Assembly (NCBI RefSeq): GCF_029581275.1
Contig: NZ_CP120742.1
Location: 1,958,501 to 2,022,500, forward strand
DNA: 64,000 bases
Reading direction: 5' to 3'
From: Micromonospora sp. WMMD1155
GTDB taxonomy: Bacteria > Actinomycetota > Actinomycetes > Mycobacteriales > Micromonosporaceae
A program made the translations under genes and the position numbers. Below, piece after piece: positions 16,698 to 24,823 of the stretch (position 1 is the first letter of the stretch; each line of letters opens with the position of its first letter). The notes under the pieces were generated by a model. It saw only the letters and a list, made by a program, of their open reading frames with translations. It searched no databases and had not been told where the DNA came from.

Positions 16698-18902
16698 TCA
16701 GCCTTTCATCGCCCGGCTGCGTGTCCCGGCCGCGTGCCGGACGCGCGCAAGGACGGTGGTCCGATCGGTGCCCGCGCCGCGTAGCCGCAGCGCTCCACCG
16801 AACCGGGCGGACCCGGTGTGCCGGACCTGACGACAGATCTCCAGGCACATCGCGATCGCGCCGATGTCGTCGTGCCGCTGCGGCGGAACGGGCAGTTCCA
16901 CGGTTCCATCGCTCATCTGCTCGGCGAAGGAGCTCAACCTCCGCAACGGGCGGACGAAGATGTAGAGCTGCCACACGTGGGTAAGGAGGGCGATGCCCAC
17001 CACCGCACCCGCCACCAGCAGGGTCCAACGCCGCTCCACCATCGCCGGCAGGCGCAACCCGGCGACGTCCTGCTCCAGCACGACGGCCCACTCGAGGTGG
17101 GCGACCGTCTCCGGCGCGGTCAGACCGGAGGCGGCGACCAGCGCGGGGGCCCCGTCCTCGGTGGTCGACTGACCAACCGTGCTGCCCGGGAGTACTTCGA
17201 CGGCGATTTTCCGGGCCACCTCGCCCTGGAGCGGCTGGAACGCCCGGAAGCCCTCCGAGTCCAAGATCGTCCGCAGCTCGGCGTCGACGACCCGGACCCG
17301 GCCGTCGACCCGACGGACCAGCCCGAGAAGGCGGTCAGGGTCGAACTCACCGACCACCGCGTAGCCGTCAGCACGCTGGTTGAAGGCATACACCAGTGGC
17401 AGGCGGTCGGCCGTGTCGTCGAGGTGGATGCCGATCTCGCCGGGCAGTGGCGCGACAGCCCGCAGCGGATCCCGACCGGCGCCGGCCACCACCTTGCCGT
17501 CCCGGTCGACCAGGTACAACGCCCGGAGCCGCTGCTCGTCGGCGAGTTCCCGATCGAGCGTCCGATCCGCCTGCGCGAGGTCCTTGACGGGCACCCCCTG
17601 CGACACCCGCGAGACGGTGGCCAGGCCGTCGTCCAGCAGGCGCCCCAGAGCGTTGCTGGCCTCCTCGGCCCGGTTCTCCTCGTCCCGAACCAACTGCACC
17701 GGAATCGTCGGGTCGGAAGCCTGCAACGCGAGCGCCGCGGCCGCCGCCGGCCAGAGCATCGCGACCACCACGGCCGCGGTCAGGCCCTGCAGGACGGTCG
17801 GTCGCCACCGCCGGTCCGGTGGGTACTGGTCGCCGGAGGTCAGCGCCAACGCCCGCGCGATCCGGTGCGCCTCGCGAATGCGCATCGGCGCGCGGTGCCG
17901 CGTCATCGCGCCGCAGGCGTCGGCCTTGGCCTGGTCCAGCAGCGCCCGGACGGGCCGGACCAGGGACTTGCGCATGAGCAGGAAGCTGAGCAGGGTCACG
18001 ACCAGCAGACTGAGCCCGAGCACCACCCCCTTGGTGCCCGAGGTCCCCACGCTCAGATCCGAGGCGAGCAGGGAGACGACCACGAGGCCGGTCTCACCCA
18101 CCGGCGCGGACGACACCACCAGCCTGCGGTCCGCCCACTCCTTGACGATCACCTCACGGCTCTGCGGCGAGTCGGTGCCGGCCAAGCCGGCGAAGACCGT
18201 CGGCAGGTGTACGGCGTCGACCGCGTTGGCCCCCTGCATCAGGCTGCTCTTGCCGTCGGCGGTGATCATGTGAATGCCGTGCCCGGCGTCGGGGTTGAGC
18301 CGCAGGTTCCGCATGGTGACCGGATGGGTCGCGAGCAGCGCGCGGGTGTCGTCCAGCGGGACGGAGTAGACCAGCGCGGGGCCGTCCGCCGTGGTGACGG
18401 CGACCGTCTTGTCGCTCTGCAGCACCGGTGGCAACAGGTCGATCGGGAGCGCCGCGCCCTTGGCGGCAAGAGGTCGCCGGGAGGCGGTCTCCACGATCGC
18501 CGCCCCGGCGAAGCCGGCGCCCGGGTCGACCAACCGGGTGAGTAGGTCGGCGTCACTCGTGGTGCCGCGCTCCTGCACCGTCCGGTCCAGCTCGGTCGCC
18601 CGACCTCGGGCCTCGACCTGCATGCCCGACGCCAGCTTCGACACTACGTCACGCTGGGAATCGACGACAGCCGGGAGCACCCCGCGCTGGGCGCTGACGG
18701 CGAACCCGAGGATCGCCACGGCGACCACGAACATCGTGGTCCAGAGATAGACCAGTGAGGGCGCGCTGGTGCCGGCCGGGAAGGCCGCCGCCGGCAACTG
18801 CTGGTCCAGCGCCCGTCGCCGCCACGCCAGCAACTGTTCCTGCTCATTCGCGGACCCAGCTGCCGACTGCCATGGCGCGTACTGAGCCGACCTGCCTGAC
18901 AC
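16698..18902 (-). CDS. Double-sensor HAMP-type membrane protein embedded in the PGA locus
   Basis: 734 residues, four transmembrane helices (about 51-72, 292-311, 372-393, 625-650). Two extracytoplasmic sensor-like regions (73-290 and 394-624) each start with a helical stretch (DVVSKLASGMQVEARGRATEL; ENRAEEASNALGRLLDDGLA). The second contains LYLVDRDGKVVAGAG, typical of Cache/PAS-like folds. After TM4, VRPLRRLSSFAEQMSDGTVELP is a HAMP domain, but no kinase, GGDEF or phosphatase domain follows. A shorter HAMP-like stretch follows TM2 (LVRPVRALLDQ). It sits between pgsA and pgsB in one operon, so it may gate polymer synthesis; this is inference. I know of no standard pgs component like it. Confidence 0.8.
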   Translation of the reverse strand: MSGRSAQYAPWQSAAGSANEQEQLLAWRRRALDQQLPAAAFPAGTSAPSLVYLWTTMFVVAVAILGFAVSAQRGVLPAVVDSQRDVVSKLASGMQVEARGRATELDRTVQERGTTSDADLLTRLVDPGAGFAGAAIVETASRRPLAAKGAALPIDLLPPVLQSDKTVAVTTADGPALVYSVPLDDTRALLATHPVTMRNLRLNPDAGHGIHMITADGKSSLMQGANAVDAVHLPTVFAGLAGTDSPQSREVIVKEWADRRLVVSSAPVGETGLVVVSLLASDLSVGTSGTKGVVLGLSLLVVTLLSFLLMRKSLVRPVRALLDQAKADACGAMTRHRAPMRIREAHRIARALALTSGDQYPPDRRWRPTVLQGLTAAVVVAMLWPAAAAALALQASDPTIPVQLVRDEENRAEEASNALGRLLDDGLATVSRVSQGVPVKDLAQADRTLDRELADEQRLRALYLVDRDGKVVAGAGRDPLRAVAPLPGEIGIHLDDTADRLPLVYAFNQRADGYAVVGEFDPDRLLGLVRRVDGRVRVVDAELRTILDSEGFRAFQPLQGEVARKIAVEVLPGSTVGQSTTEDGAPALVAASGLTAPETVAHLEWAVVLEQDVAGLRLPAMVERRWTLLVAGAVVGIALLTHVWQLYIFVRPLRRLSSFAEQMSDGTVELPVPPQRHDDIGAIAMCLEICRQVRHTGSARFGGALRLRGAGTDRTTVLARVRHAAGTRSRAMKG

Positions 18903-19057
18903 CGAAACGACTACCTTCCCCCGTGGAGCTGCGCTCTGGACCGCGATCCATCCAGCTCGTCAGCCAGGCACAGCCGCCGGCCGTCGCGAATGCTAGCAAG
19001 GCGCCCAACCACGCGAGCTGGGCCGATGTGGATCGGCTCTCGGCCGAATCGTGGCCG

Positions 19058-20269
19058 CTATCTACGCGGCACCCCGCGCACCACCAGGCCCGCCGCGCCG
19101 GCTGCCCTGGTCAACAAGTTGCCCTCGATGCGCTCGACCGCGGCCTCGTAGATCCGGCGTCGCCCCGGGGACAGGGCGGGATCCGCCATCGCCCGCTCCA
19201 GATCGACCAGACGGATGTTCGGATTGAGATCCACGAAGGTGGGGATCGCCTCGATGGCCACCACCTTCCACCTTTTCGTCTTACCTACCGGACCGAACGT
19301 CACCCGGGTCATCGCACCGTCACGGTTGGCGTTGACCGGCTCGGCGTGCCGGGCGATCTGGTTGCCCATCCCGTAGACGATCCAGGTGTCGCCGATCCGC
19401 TCCACCGGCTGAACGACGTGCGCGTGGTGCCCGAAGACAACGTCCACGTCGTCGATCGCGGCGATCTGGCGGGCCCAGGTCTGCTGGTCGACGTCCGGCT
19501 CGTGCTCGTACTCGGTGCCCCAGTGCAGGCTGACCACCACGATCTCCGCGCCCGCCTTCCGCGCCGCCGCCGCGTCCCGCCGGATCGCCTTCACGTCGAT
19601 CAGGTTCGCCACCCAGTCCTTGCCGGGCGGCGGGCGCAGGCCGTTGAAGCTCTTGGTGAAGCTGAGGTGCCCGATCTTCACGCCCTTGGCCTGATAGATC
19701 TTGGCGATGCGGGATTCCCGCTCGGTCCGGTAGCTGCCGGTGTGCCCCAGCCCCGCCTTGTCCAGCGCATCGAGGGTCCGCTTGACACCGTCGTACCCCT
19801 GGTCGATGGTGTGGTTCGAGGCGGTGGAGCAACCGTCGTACCCGACGCTCTTGATGCCCTTGAGCACCTCCTGCGGCACGCTGAACTTCGGGAAGCCGAT
19901 GTACGGGCCACCCGGCGGTGCCAGCGCGGTCTCCAGGTGACACAGGGCCAGATCCGCGCTGGAGACGGTTTCCCGCACCGGTGCCAGCATCGGGCCGAAG
20001 TCGAGCTCGCCGCCACCGTCGCGCCGAGCCTGGTCCCACAGCTCGGGGTGCGGCAGGATGTCCCCCGCGCCGAGCACGGAGACCGTACGGCCGGCGACCT
20101 CCACCGAGGCGCCCACCGGACGGGGCGGGGCAGGTGGTCCGGCCGTTTCGGTCGACCAGGGCCCGAGGACGTAGATCGCACCGACACCGACCGCTAGCGC
20201 GATCACGCAACTGAGGGTCGCCCGTAGCGTGCCGGAGAGCCCGCCGCTCGTCTGAGAATTACTCGCCAC
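19058..20269 (-). CDS. pgsA: Poly-gamma-glutamate biosynthesis protein PgsA/CapA
   Basis: 403 residues from GTG 20269. An N-terminal anchor (LSCVIALAVGVGAIYVLG) is followed by the CapA metallophosphatase-like domain: VLGAGDILPHPELWDQAR, ADLALCHLETALAPPGGPY (x-N/H-L-E), STASNHTIDQGYDGVKRTLDAL (ASNH), VVSLHWGTEYEHEPDVDQQ (HWG) and VVFGHHAHVVQPVE (GHHxH). All blocks are present with expected spacing. PgsA is thought to support export or anchoring of the PGA chain outside the membrane. It is first in the minus-strand run, 155 bp ahead of the sensor gene, and is preceded by its own -10 box. Confidence 0.93.
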   Translation of the reverse strand: MASNSQTSGGLSGTLRATLSCVIALAVGVGAIYVLGPWSTETAGPPAPPRPVGASVEVAGRTVSVLGAGDILPHPELWDQARRDGGGELDFGPMLAPVRETVSSADLALCHLETALAPPGGPYIGFPKFSVPQEVLKGIKSVGYDGCSTASNHTIDQGYDGVKRTLDALDKAGLGHTGSYRTERESRIAKIYQAKGVKIGHLSFTKSFNGLRPPPGKDWVANLIDVKAIRRDAAAARKAGAEIVVVSLHWGTEYEHEPDVDQQTWARQIAAIDDVDVVFGHHAHVVQPVERIGDTWIVYGMGNQIARHAEPVNANRDGAMTRVTFGPVGKTKRWKVVAIEAIPTFVDLNPNIRLVDLERAMADPALSPGRRRIYEAAVERIEGNLLTRAAGAAGLVVRGVPRR

Positions 20270-20275
20270 CGCGAC

Positions 20276-20281
20276 AGGCTA
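20276..20281 (-). promoter_or_regulatory. -10 box of pgsA
   Basis: On the minus strand TAGCCT lies 6 nt before GTG 20269, so the PGA operon probably starts from a leaderless promoter here. The sensor gene 155 bp downstream could have a second promoter, but none is clear. Confidence 0.5.
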
Positions 20282-20350
20282 GTACGTGCCGGCGCGCCGT
20301 CCGGGGGTCAGCCCACCGGTCACCGTCGCTGCCGACCTCAAGACGGGCAA

Positions 20351-20376
20351 ACGATCGAGGGCAGGCCCTCGATCGT
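20351..20376 (-). terminator. Terminator of tRNA-Ala
   Basis: A perfect 11-bp stem (20351-20361 with 20366-20376) with a CAGG loop lies about 30 nt past the tRNA 3' end on the minus strand. It could also stop transcription arriving from the other side. Confidence 0.75.
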
Positions 20377-20406
20377 CCGAGAACCCGCCCTTTACCTGCT
20401 GTTTCT

Positions 20407-20483
20407 TGGTGGAGCTGAGGGGATTTGAACCCCTGACCCCCTCGATGCGAACGAGGTGCGCTACCAGTCTGCGCCACAGCCCC
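20407..20483 (-). tRNA. tRNA-Ala (anticodon CGC)
   Basis: A full cloverleaf on the minus strand: acceptor GGGGCTG/CAGCTCC, D-loop with CTGGTAGCGC, anticodon stem CCTCG/CGAGG around TTCGCAT (anticodon CGC, codon GCG), T-arm GGGGTTCAAATCCCC. The third acceptor pair is G3-U70, the main identity element for alanyl-tRNA synthetase, and the discriminator is A. The 3' CCA is encoded (20407-20409). Confidence 0.97.
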
Positions 20484-20602
20484 CCACCGGCGAACCGGCT
20501 TCGGTCCCACCCGGCTTACACCGGGCGGGCCGGCGCCAAGGCTAACAGGTCGCCCGCCCCCACCGCGAATCCGCCCCCGGTGCGGCGTCACGCCAGCCCA
20601 AA

Positions 20603-20676
20603 GATCGACTCCAGATCGCCGATACGGCGGCATCCCCGCACGCCGACACCGCCACATCGCCGATACGGAGTCGATC
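20603..20676. repeat. Intergenic palindromic element, copy A
   Basis: GATCGACTCC (20603-20612) and its exact inverse GGAGTCGATC (20667-20676) bound a 74-bp unit. Inside, ATCGCCGATACGG occurs twice as a direct repeat (20615-20627 and 20656-20668). It lies in the 276-bp gap between the tRNA and glpR genes, which otherwise holds no gene. The ends match two other elements in the window. Confidence 0.7.
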
Positions 20677-20759
20677 AACGCCGGCAAGCAACGCCTGCTG
20701 CAGCCCGACCGGCCGGAGCCCGGCCACGCCACCGGCCGGCGTGCCGCCTGGGGGCGGGG

Positions 20760-21536
20760 TCAGGCGCCTCGGCCGGCCTCGTAGGGGCGGCCGCGCAGCC
20801 CGCCCGAGCGCCGGTAGGAGACCGACCCGCCGTTGACCGCCGCCGGCAGGTCGCCCGGTCGGTCCAGGCCCATCGCGGCGCGGCGTACCCCTTCGCGTTG
20901 GGCGGCGAGGCGGCGCTGCGCCTCCCGGCGGGCCGCCGCCCGACGAGCCTGCTCCCGGCGTACCTCGGCCTGCCGGTCGGCGAGCCAGGCGGCTTCCCGG
21001 GCCCGGGCGCGGCGACGGCGACGGCCGGCCAGGGCCCGGCGGCGTAGGTGGACGACGTACAGGGCCAGGAGCAGGAAGGTCACCCCGAAGCTCACCCAGA
21101 AGCCCGGGCTGACGAACACCACGCCGATCAGCTCGACGACGTTGAGGAGCAGCAGGGCGGCGAGGACCCGACGCCGCCGGTACACGGCGGGGGTGTGCTG
21201 TCGTCGGGGCGGTGGGCGGCGGCGCGACCTCTTCGGTGCGGGTGGCACGGCGCGGAGCCGACCGGAGCGGCGGACGGCCGGCGGTGCGGAGACCGGCGGA
21301 GCAAGCGTTCCGGTAGTCGCATCCTCACTCAAGGTGACGATCAGTGAACGCGGTGGGTGGACGGGTCGCCGTCCGGGCACAGTGCGGCGCCGCCGGCGGC
21401 GCTGGAGCACCCGCGCCGTCGACTGCGCCCGCTCCGCCACCAACCGCTCGGTGGCGTCGTAACGGCGAACCAGCGCCGGGGCCAGGGCGAGCAGGCCGGC
21501 GGCGGCGAGGACGGCGAGGAGCACCGAGGTCGGCAC
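20760..21536 (-). CDS. glpR: GlpR/SepX-type membrane receptor of the divisome
   Basis: About 258 residues. The N-terminal helix VLLAVLAAAGLLALAPALVRR, then RYDATERLVAERAQSTARVLQRRRRRR; a central double hairpin (VLAALLLLNVVELIGVVFVSPGFWVSFGVTFLLLALYVV); and a long Arg/Ala-rich C-terminal coiled coil. Order galU-glp-rimJ-glpR equals Rv0993-Rv0996; the Rv0996 relative in Corynebacterium (GlpR) recruits the gephyrin-like Glp, and SepX is the Streptomyces counterpart. GTG 21536 was chosen over GTG 21554 because GGGAGGGG lies just upstream of it. The role is inferred from synteny and membrane layout. Confidence 0.82.
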   Translation of the reverse strand: MPTSVLLAVLAAAGLLALAPALVRRYDATERLVAERAQSTARVLQRRRRRRTVPGRRPVHPPRSLIVTLSEDATTGTLAPPVSAPPAVRRSGRLRAVPPAPKRSRRRPPPRRQHTPAVYRRRRVLAALLLLNVVELIGVVFVSPGFWVSFGVTFLLLALYVVHLRRRALAGRRRRRARAREAAWLADRQAEVRREQARRAAARREAQRRLAAQREGVRRAAMGLDRPGDLPAAVNGGSVSYRRSGGLRGRPYEAGRGA

Positions 21537-21778
21537 CCTCACCCCTCCCGTCACCGAATTCGAAGCAACCGCTCTCCGACCGCAGGATCTTCCATCGATC
21601 CCGCCTGGGTGCGTGGATCGTCCGGCCGGGGAGCGCTTGCCGCAGCTTGCAGTTACTTGAGGTTACGGCGCGTCGACCGGGTTGCCACCGCGCCGCGCCG
21701 ATCCCGTCCGTGGGACGCCTGGCCGAGGGTCGGAAATTCCGCCCCCGACCGCCCCGACCCGCAGATCGCGACGGCGCC

Positions 21779-22435
21779 CTAGCGCGCGTCGGCGCGTACC
21801 CGGTGCCAGCGGGCCAGAAGGCCACCCTCGGCGGCGATCTCCTCGCTCGTCATCGCGTACCCGATGTGATCCCGCCACGCGCCGTCGATGTGCATGTAGC
21901 GCACGTGGTACGACTCCTCGCGGAAGCCCAGTTTTTCGACCACCCGCCGGGACGGTCGGTTCTCCGGGCGGATGTTGACCTCCACCCGGTGCAACCCGCC
22001 TGGGCCGAACGCGTGGTCCACGGCGAGCGCGAGCGCCGTCGGGATCACCCCTCGTCCGGCGACCCGGGCGTCCACCCAGTAGCCGACGTAGCCGGAGCAG
22101 AGGGCTCGTCGCACGATGCTGCCGACGTTGAGATGACCGACCAGTCGATCCCGGTCGGCCTCGCGCAGACAGACAGCGAACGGCATGCCCTCACCCTCGC
22201 GGGCCGACCGCCGTTGGTCGCGGTGCACCCAGCGGAACGCGGCCGGTGAGTTCATGTCGTCCCAGGCGCCGGGCAGCGACGACTCCCAGGGCGCCAGCCA
22301 GGCCCGGTTGGCCCGCCGGATCTCCGACCACGCCGCGGCGTCGGTGCGCCGGTACGGCCGCAGGAACACCGGGCCGTCCGCCAACTCCACCGGCCAGCCG
22401 GGTGCCCGCGGAGGTCCGAAGAGACTCACCCGCAC
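21779..22435 (-). CDS. rimJ: GNAT acetyltransferase, RimJ/RimL type
   Basis: 218 residues from GTG 22435. GNAT motifs: VFLRPYRRTDAAAWSEIRRANRAWLAPWES (N-terminal RimJ block), LVGHLNVGSI, YVGYWVDARVAGRGVIPTALAL (acetyl-CoA binding) and VEVNIRPENRPSRRVVEKLGFREES. RimJ/RimL enzymes acetylate protein N-termini or small amines; the real substrate is unknown. It lies between glp and glpR, the Rv0995 position. The 240 bp between this stop and the glpR start hold no gene I can support. Confidence 0.9.
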   Translation of the reverse strand: MRVSLFGPPRAPGWPVELADGPVFLRPYRRTDAAAWSEIRRANRAWLAPWESSLPGAWDDMNSPAAFRWVHRDQRRSAREGEGMPFAVCLREADRDRLVGHLNVGSIVRRALCSGYVGYWVDARVAGRGVIPTALALAVDHAFGPGGLHRVEVNIRPENRPSRRVVEKLGFREESYHVRYMHIDGAWRDHIGYAMTSEEIAAEGGLLARWHRVRADAR

Positions 22436-22538
22436 AGTCTCCCGCGCGGGACCGTGTCGCGCGCAAGTGGACCGACCGCCCCGATCCGGTGACGGCGCGC
22501 CTCCCGAGTGGAGCGCCTGCGGCTCGGCCGGGAGACCG

Positions 22539-23852
22539 TCACCGGCGACGGTCCAGCAACAGGACGTCCACGGTGGATCCGGCGGCGGCGGTGGTCACCC
22601 GCTCGCCGAGGACCAGCAGCCCGTTCGCCTCGGCCAGCCCGGAGAGGGTGAACGGCCCACCGCGCAGCGGTTGGACCGTGTATCCGCCGCCCCGACGCTC
22701 GGCGACGTGCGCCGGCCGGAACTCCCGCAGCCCCACCGGTGACGACACGGTCTCCAGTAGGTGCGCCCGCACGCTGGGTCGGAACACCGGCTCCGCGCCG
22801 GCGAGCAGTTGGATGGCCGGGCGAGCCAACACCTCGAAACCGATCAGCGCGGCGCCGGGGTCGCCGGGCAGGCACACCACCGGCACCTCCTCGGCGCCCA
22901 CCGTGCCGAACCCGAGCGCGGTCCCGGGATAGAGCGCGACGTCGGTGAACGTGACCGGCCCGGCCCGGCCGCCCTCGCGGCGGGACAGGATCCGACGCAC
23001 CATGTCACCGGGGCCGGTGCCGGTGCCTCCGGTGGTGATGATCAGGTCGGCGCGCAGGGTCTGGTCCTCCAGCAGCCCGCGCAGCCCCTCCGGGTCGTCG
23101 TCGCAGATCCCCACCCGGTACGCCAGGGCGCCCACCTCCGCCGCCGCGGCGGTCAACGCGTGCGAGTTCGCGTCGACGACCTGGCCGGGCTGGCTGCCCC
23201 GGCCCACGTCGACGAGTTCGTCACCGGTGGCCACGATGACCACCCGGGGGCTGGGCCGGACCACCACGTGCCCGATACCGGTGGCGGCGAAGACCGCGAC
23301 CAGCGCCGGGGAGACGTACGTGCCGGCGCGGGCGAGCAGCGTGCCGGCGGGCAGTTCCTCACCGGCGCGGCGTACCCCGTACCCCCGTTTGGGGGTGCGG
23401 AAGATCTCCACCGCGGCCATGCCCTGGTCGGTCCACTCCACCGGTACCACCACGTCGGCGGCGACCGGCAGCGGCGCCCCGGCGGCCACCGAGAAGCACG
23501 AACCGGGGGTCAGCCGGACCGGCCGCCAGCTCGCGGCCCCCAGATCACCCACCACGTTGAGCCGGATGGTCCGCCCACCGGGCGTGCCGGAGGGGGCCGG
23601 GACGTAGCTCGGGCCCCGGCCACCTCCGGAGATGTCCTCCCAGCGGGCGGCGTAGCCGTCCACGGCCGCCTGGTCGAAGGCCGGGAAGGCGTGCGGCGCG
23701 ACGACGTCCTCGGCGAGGACGTTGCCGTGCGCCTGGGTGAGGTCGAGGTCGAGTGGCGGCAGCGCTCGTAACCTGCGCAGCACGCTGCCCAGGTAGTCGG
23801 CGAGCGGCGTCAACTCGTTCGCGGCCGCCTCGGCGTCGGCCGTCGCGGTCAT
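22539..23852 (-). CDS. glp: Gephyrin-like molybdotransferase Glp (MoeA paralogue)
   Basis: 437 residues with the complete MoeA/gephyrin architecture: the N-terminal domains contain AEDVVAPHAFPAFDQAAVDGYAA, and a MogA-like domain contains VVIVATGDELVDVGRG and LIITTGGTGTGPGDMV. The next block reads VVCLPGDPGAALIGFEVLARP where catalytic MoeA has PGNPVS. The altered loops and the glpR neighbour point to the Glp branch, which in Corynebacterium binds FtsZ and GlpR, rather than a dedicated cofactor enzyme; residual molybdate insertion cannot be excluded. It overlaps galU by 4 bp (ATGA). Confidence 0.87.
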   Translation of the reverse strand: MTATADAEAAANELTPLADYLGSVLRRLRALPPLDLDLTQAHGNVLAEDVVAPHAFPAFDQAAVDGYAARWEDISGGGRGPSYVPAPSGTPGGRTIRLNVVGDLGAASWRPVRLTPGSCFSVAAGAPLPVAADVVVPVEWTDQGMAAVEIFRTPKRGYGVRRAGEELPAGTLLARAGTYVSPALVAVFAATGIGHVVVRPSPRVVIVATGDELVDVGRGSQPGQVVDANSHALTAAAAEVGALAYRVGICDDDPEGLRGLLEDQTLRADLIITTGGTGTGPGDMVRRILSRREGGRAGPVTFTDVALYPGTALGFGTVGAEEVPVVCLPGDPGAALIGFEVLARPAIQLLAGAEPVFRPSVRAHLLETVSSPVGLREFRPAHVAERRGGGYTVQPLRGGPFTLSGLAEANGLLVLGERVTTAAAGSTVDVLLLDRRR

Positions 23853-24811
23853 GTACCAGATCCGCCTGCCGCGTCGGCCTTGACGAACTCGGCCAGCCAG
23901 GATCGGAACTCGCCGCCCAGGTCGTCGCGGTCGGCGGCGATCTGCACCACCGTCTGGAGGTAGCCCAGCGGCATGCCGGTGTCGTAGCGGGTGCCCCGGT
24001 AGACGATCGCGTGCACCGGGGTGCCCTCGGTACGCAGCAACTCCATCGCGTCGGTCAACTGGATCTCGCCCCCGCTGCCCGGCTTGGTCCGCCGGATCGC
24101 GTCGAAGATCTTGCCGGGCAGCACGTAGCGGCCGAGCACCGCGAGGTTGCTCGGCGCGTCCTCCGGCTGGGGCTTCTCCACCATCCCCGTCACCTTGACG
24201 ACCTCGCCGATGTCGGTCAGCTCGGCCTCGGCGGGTTCGACCGAGGCGATGCCGTACCGCTTGGTGTCGGCCGGGTCGACCTCGAAGAAGGCGAGCACCA
24301 CACCACCGGTGCGGGCCTGCAACTCCAGCATCGCCGGAAGCAGCGGCTCCGACGGCTTGACGAACTCGTCGCCCAGCAGCACCGCGAAGGGTTGGTCGCC
24401 GACGTGCGACTCGGCATACCCGACGGCGTGGCCGAGCCCGAGCTGCTCGGGCTGCCGCACCGTGTAGATCTCGGCCAACTCGCTGGGCCGACGCACGGCG
24501 GCCAGCCGCTCGGCGTCGCCCTTCTCCTCCAGCCTGGTCTCCAGGTCGGGGCGACGGTCGAAGTGGTCCACCATCGACGTCTTACCCCGACCGGTGATCA
24601 GCAACACGTCACCGATGCCGGCCTGGGTGGCCTCCTCGACGATGTACTGCAGAACCGGCCGATCCACGACCGGCAGCAGCTCCTTGGGCACCGCCTTGGT
24701 GGCCGGCAGGAACCGGGTGGCCAGTCCGGCGGCCGGGATGACGGCCTTGACCGCCAGGGGACGGCCGGTTGCGGCGGCCGTCGATGAGGGGTTCGCTGAG
24801 TGCTCCGACAT
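23849..24811 (-). CDS. galU: UTP--glucose-1-phosphate uridylyltransferase
   Basis: 320 residues. Makes UDP-glucose from UTP and glucose-1-phosphate for wall polymers and trehalose. Motifs: VIPAAGLATRFLPATKAVPKELLPVVDRP (nucleotide loop and K-P-E-L-L), PEQLGLGHAVGYAE, FAVLLGDEFVKP (metal Asp), GMVEKPQPEDAPSNLAVLGRYVL, GSGGEIQLTDAM and RYDTGMPLGYLQT. Length and motifs fit GalU. The stop overlaps the glp start, and the gene is divergent from 5-FCL across the GGDEF gene. Confidence 0.96.
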   Translation of the reverse strand: MSEHSANPSSTAAATGRPLAVKAVIPAAGLATRFLPATKAVPKELLPVVDRPVLQYIVEEATQAGIGDVLLITGRGKTSMVDHFDRRPDLETRLEEKGDAERLAAVRRPSELAEIYTVRQPEQLGLGHAVGYAESHVGDQPFAVLLGDEFVKPSEPLLPAMLELQARTGGVVLAFFEVDPADTKRYGIASVEPAEAELTDIGEVVKVTGMVEKPQPEDAPSNLAVLGRYVLPGKIFDAIRRTKPGSGGEIQLTDAMELLRTEGTPVHAIVYRGTRYDTGMPLGYLQTVVQIAADRDDLGGEFRSWLAEFVKADAAGGSGT

Positions 24812-24817
24812 GCCGCG

Positions 24818-24823
24818 AGACTA
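24818..24823 (-). promoter_or_regulatory. -10 box of galU
   Basis: TAGTCT on the minus strand lies 6 nt before the galU ATG, leaderless spacing. It overlaps the last codon and stop codon of the upstream GGDEF gene, so galU can be transcribed on its own. Confidence 0.45.

Noticed and set aside
16818..18545. A 575-codon plus-strand frame opposite the HAMP sensor gene
   Set aside because: No domain or start signal; the opposite strand encodes a coherent four-helix protein.
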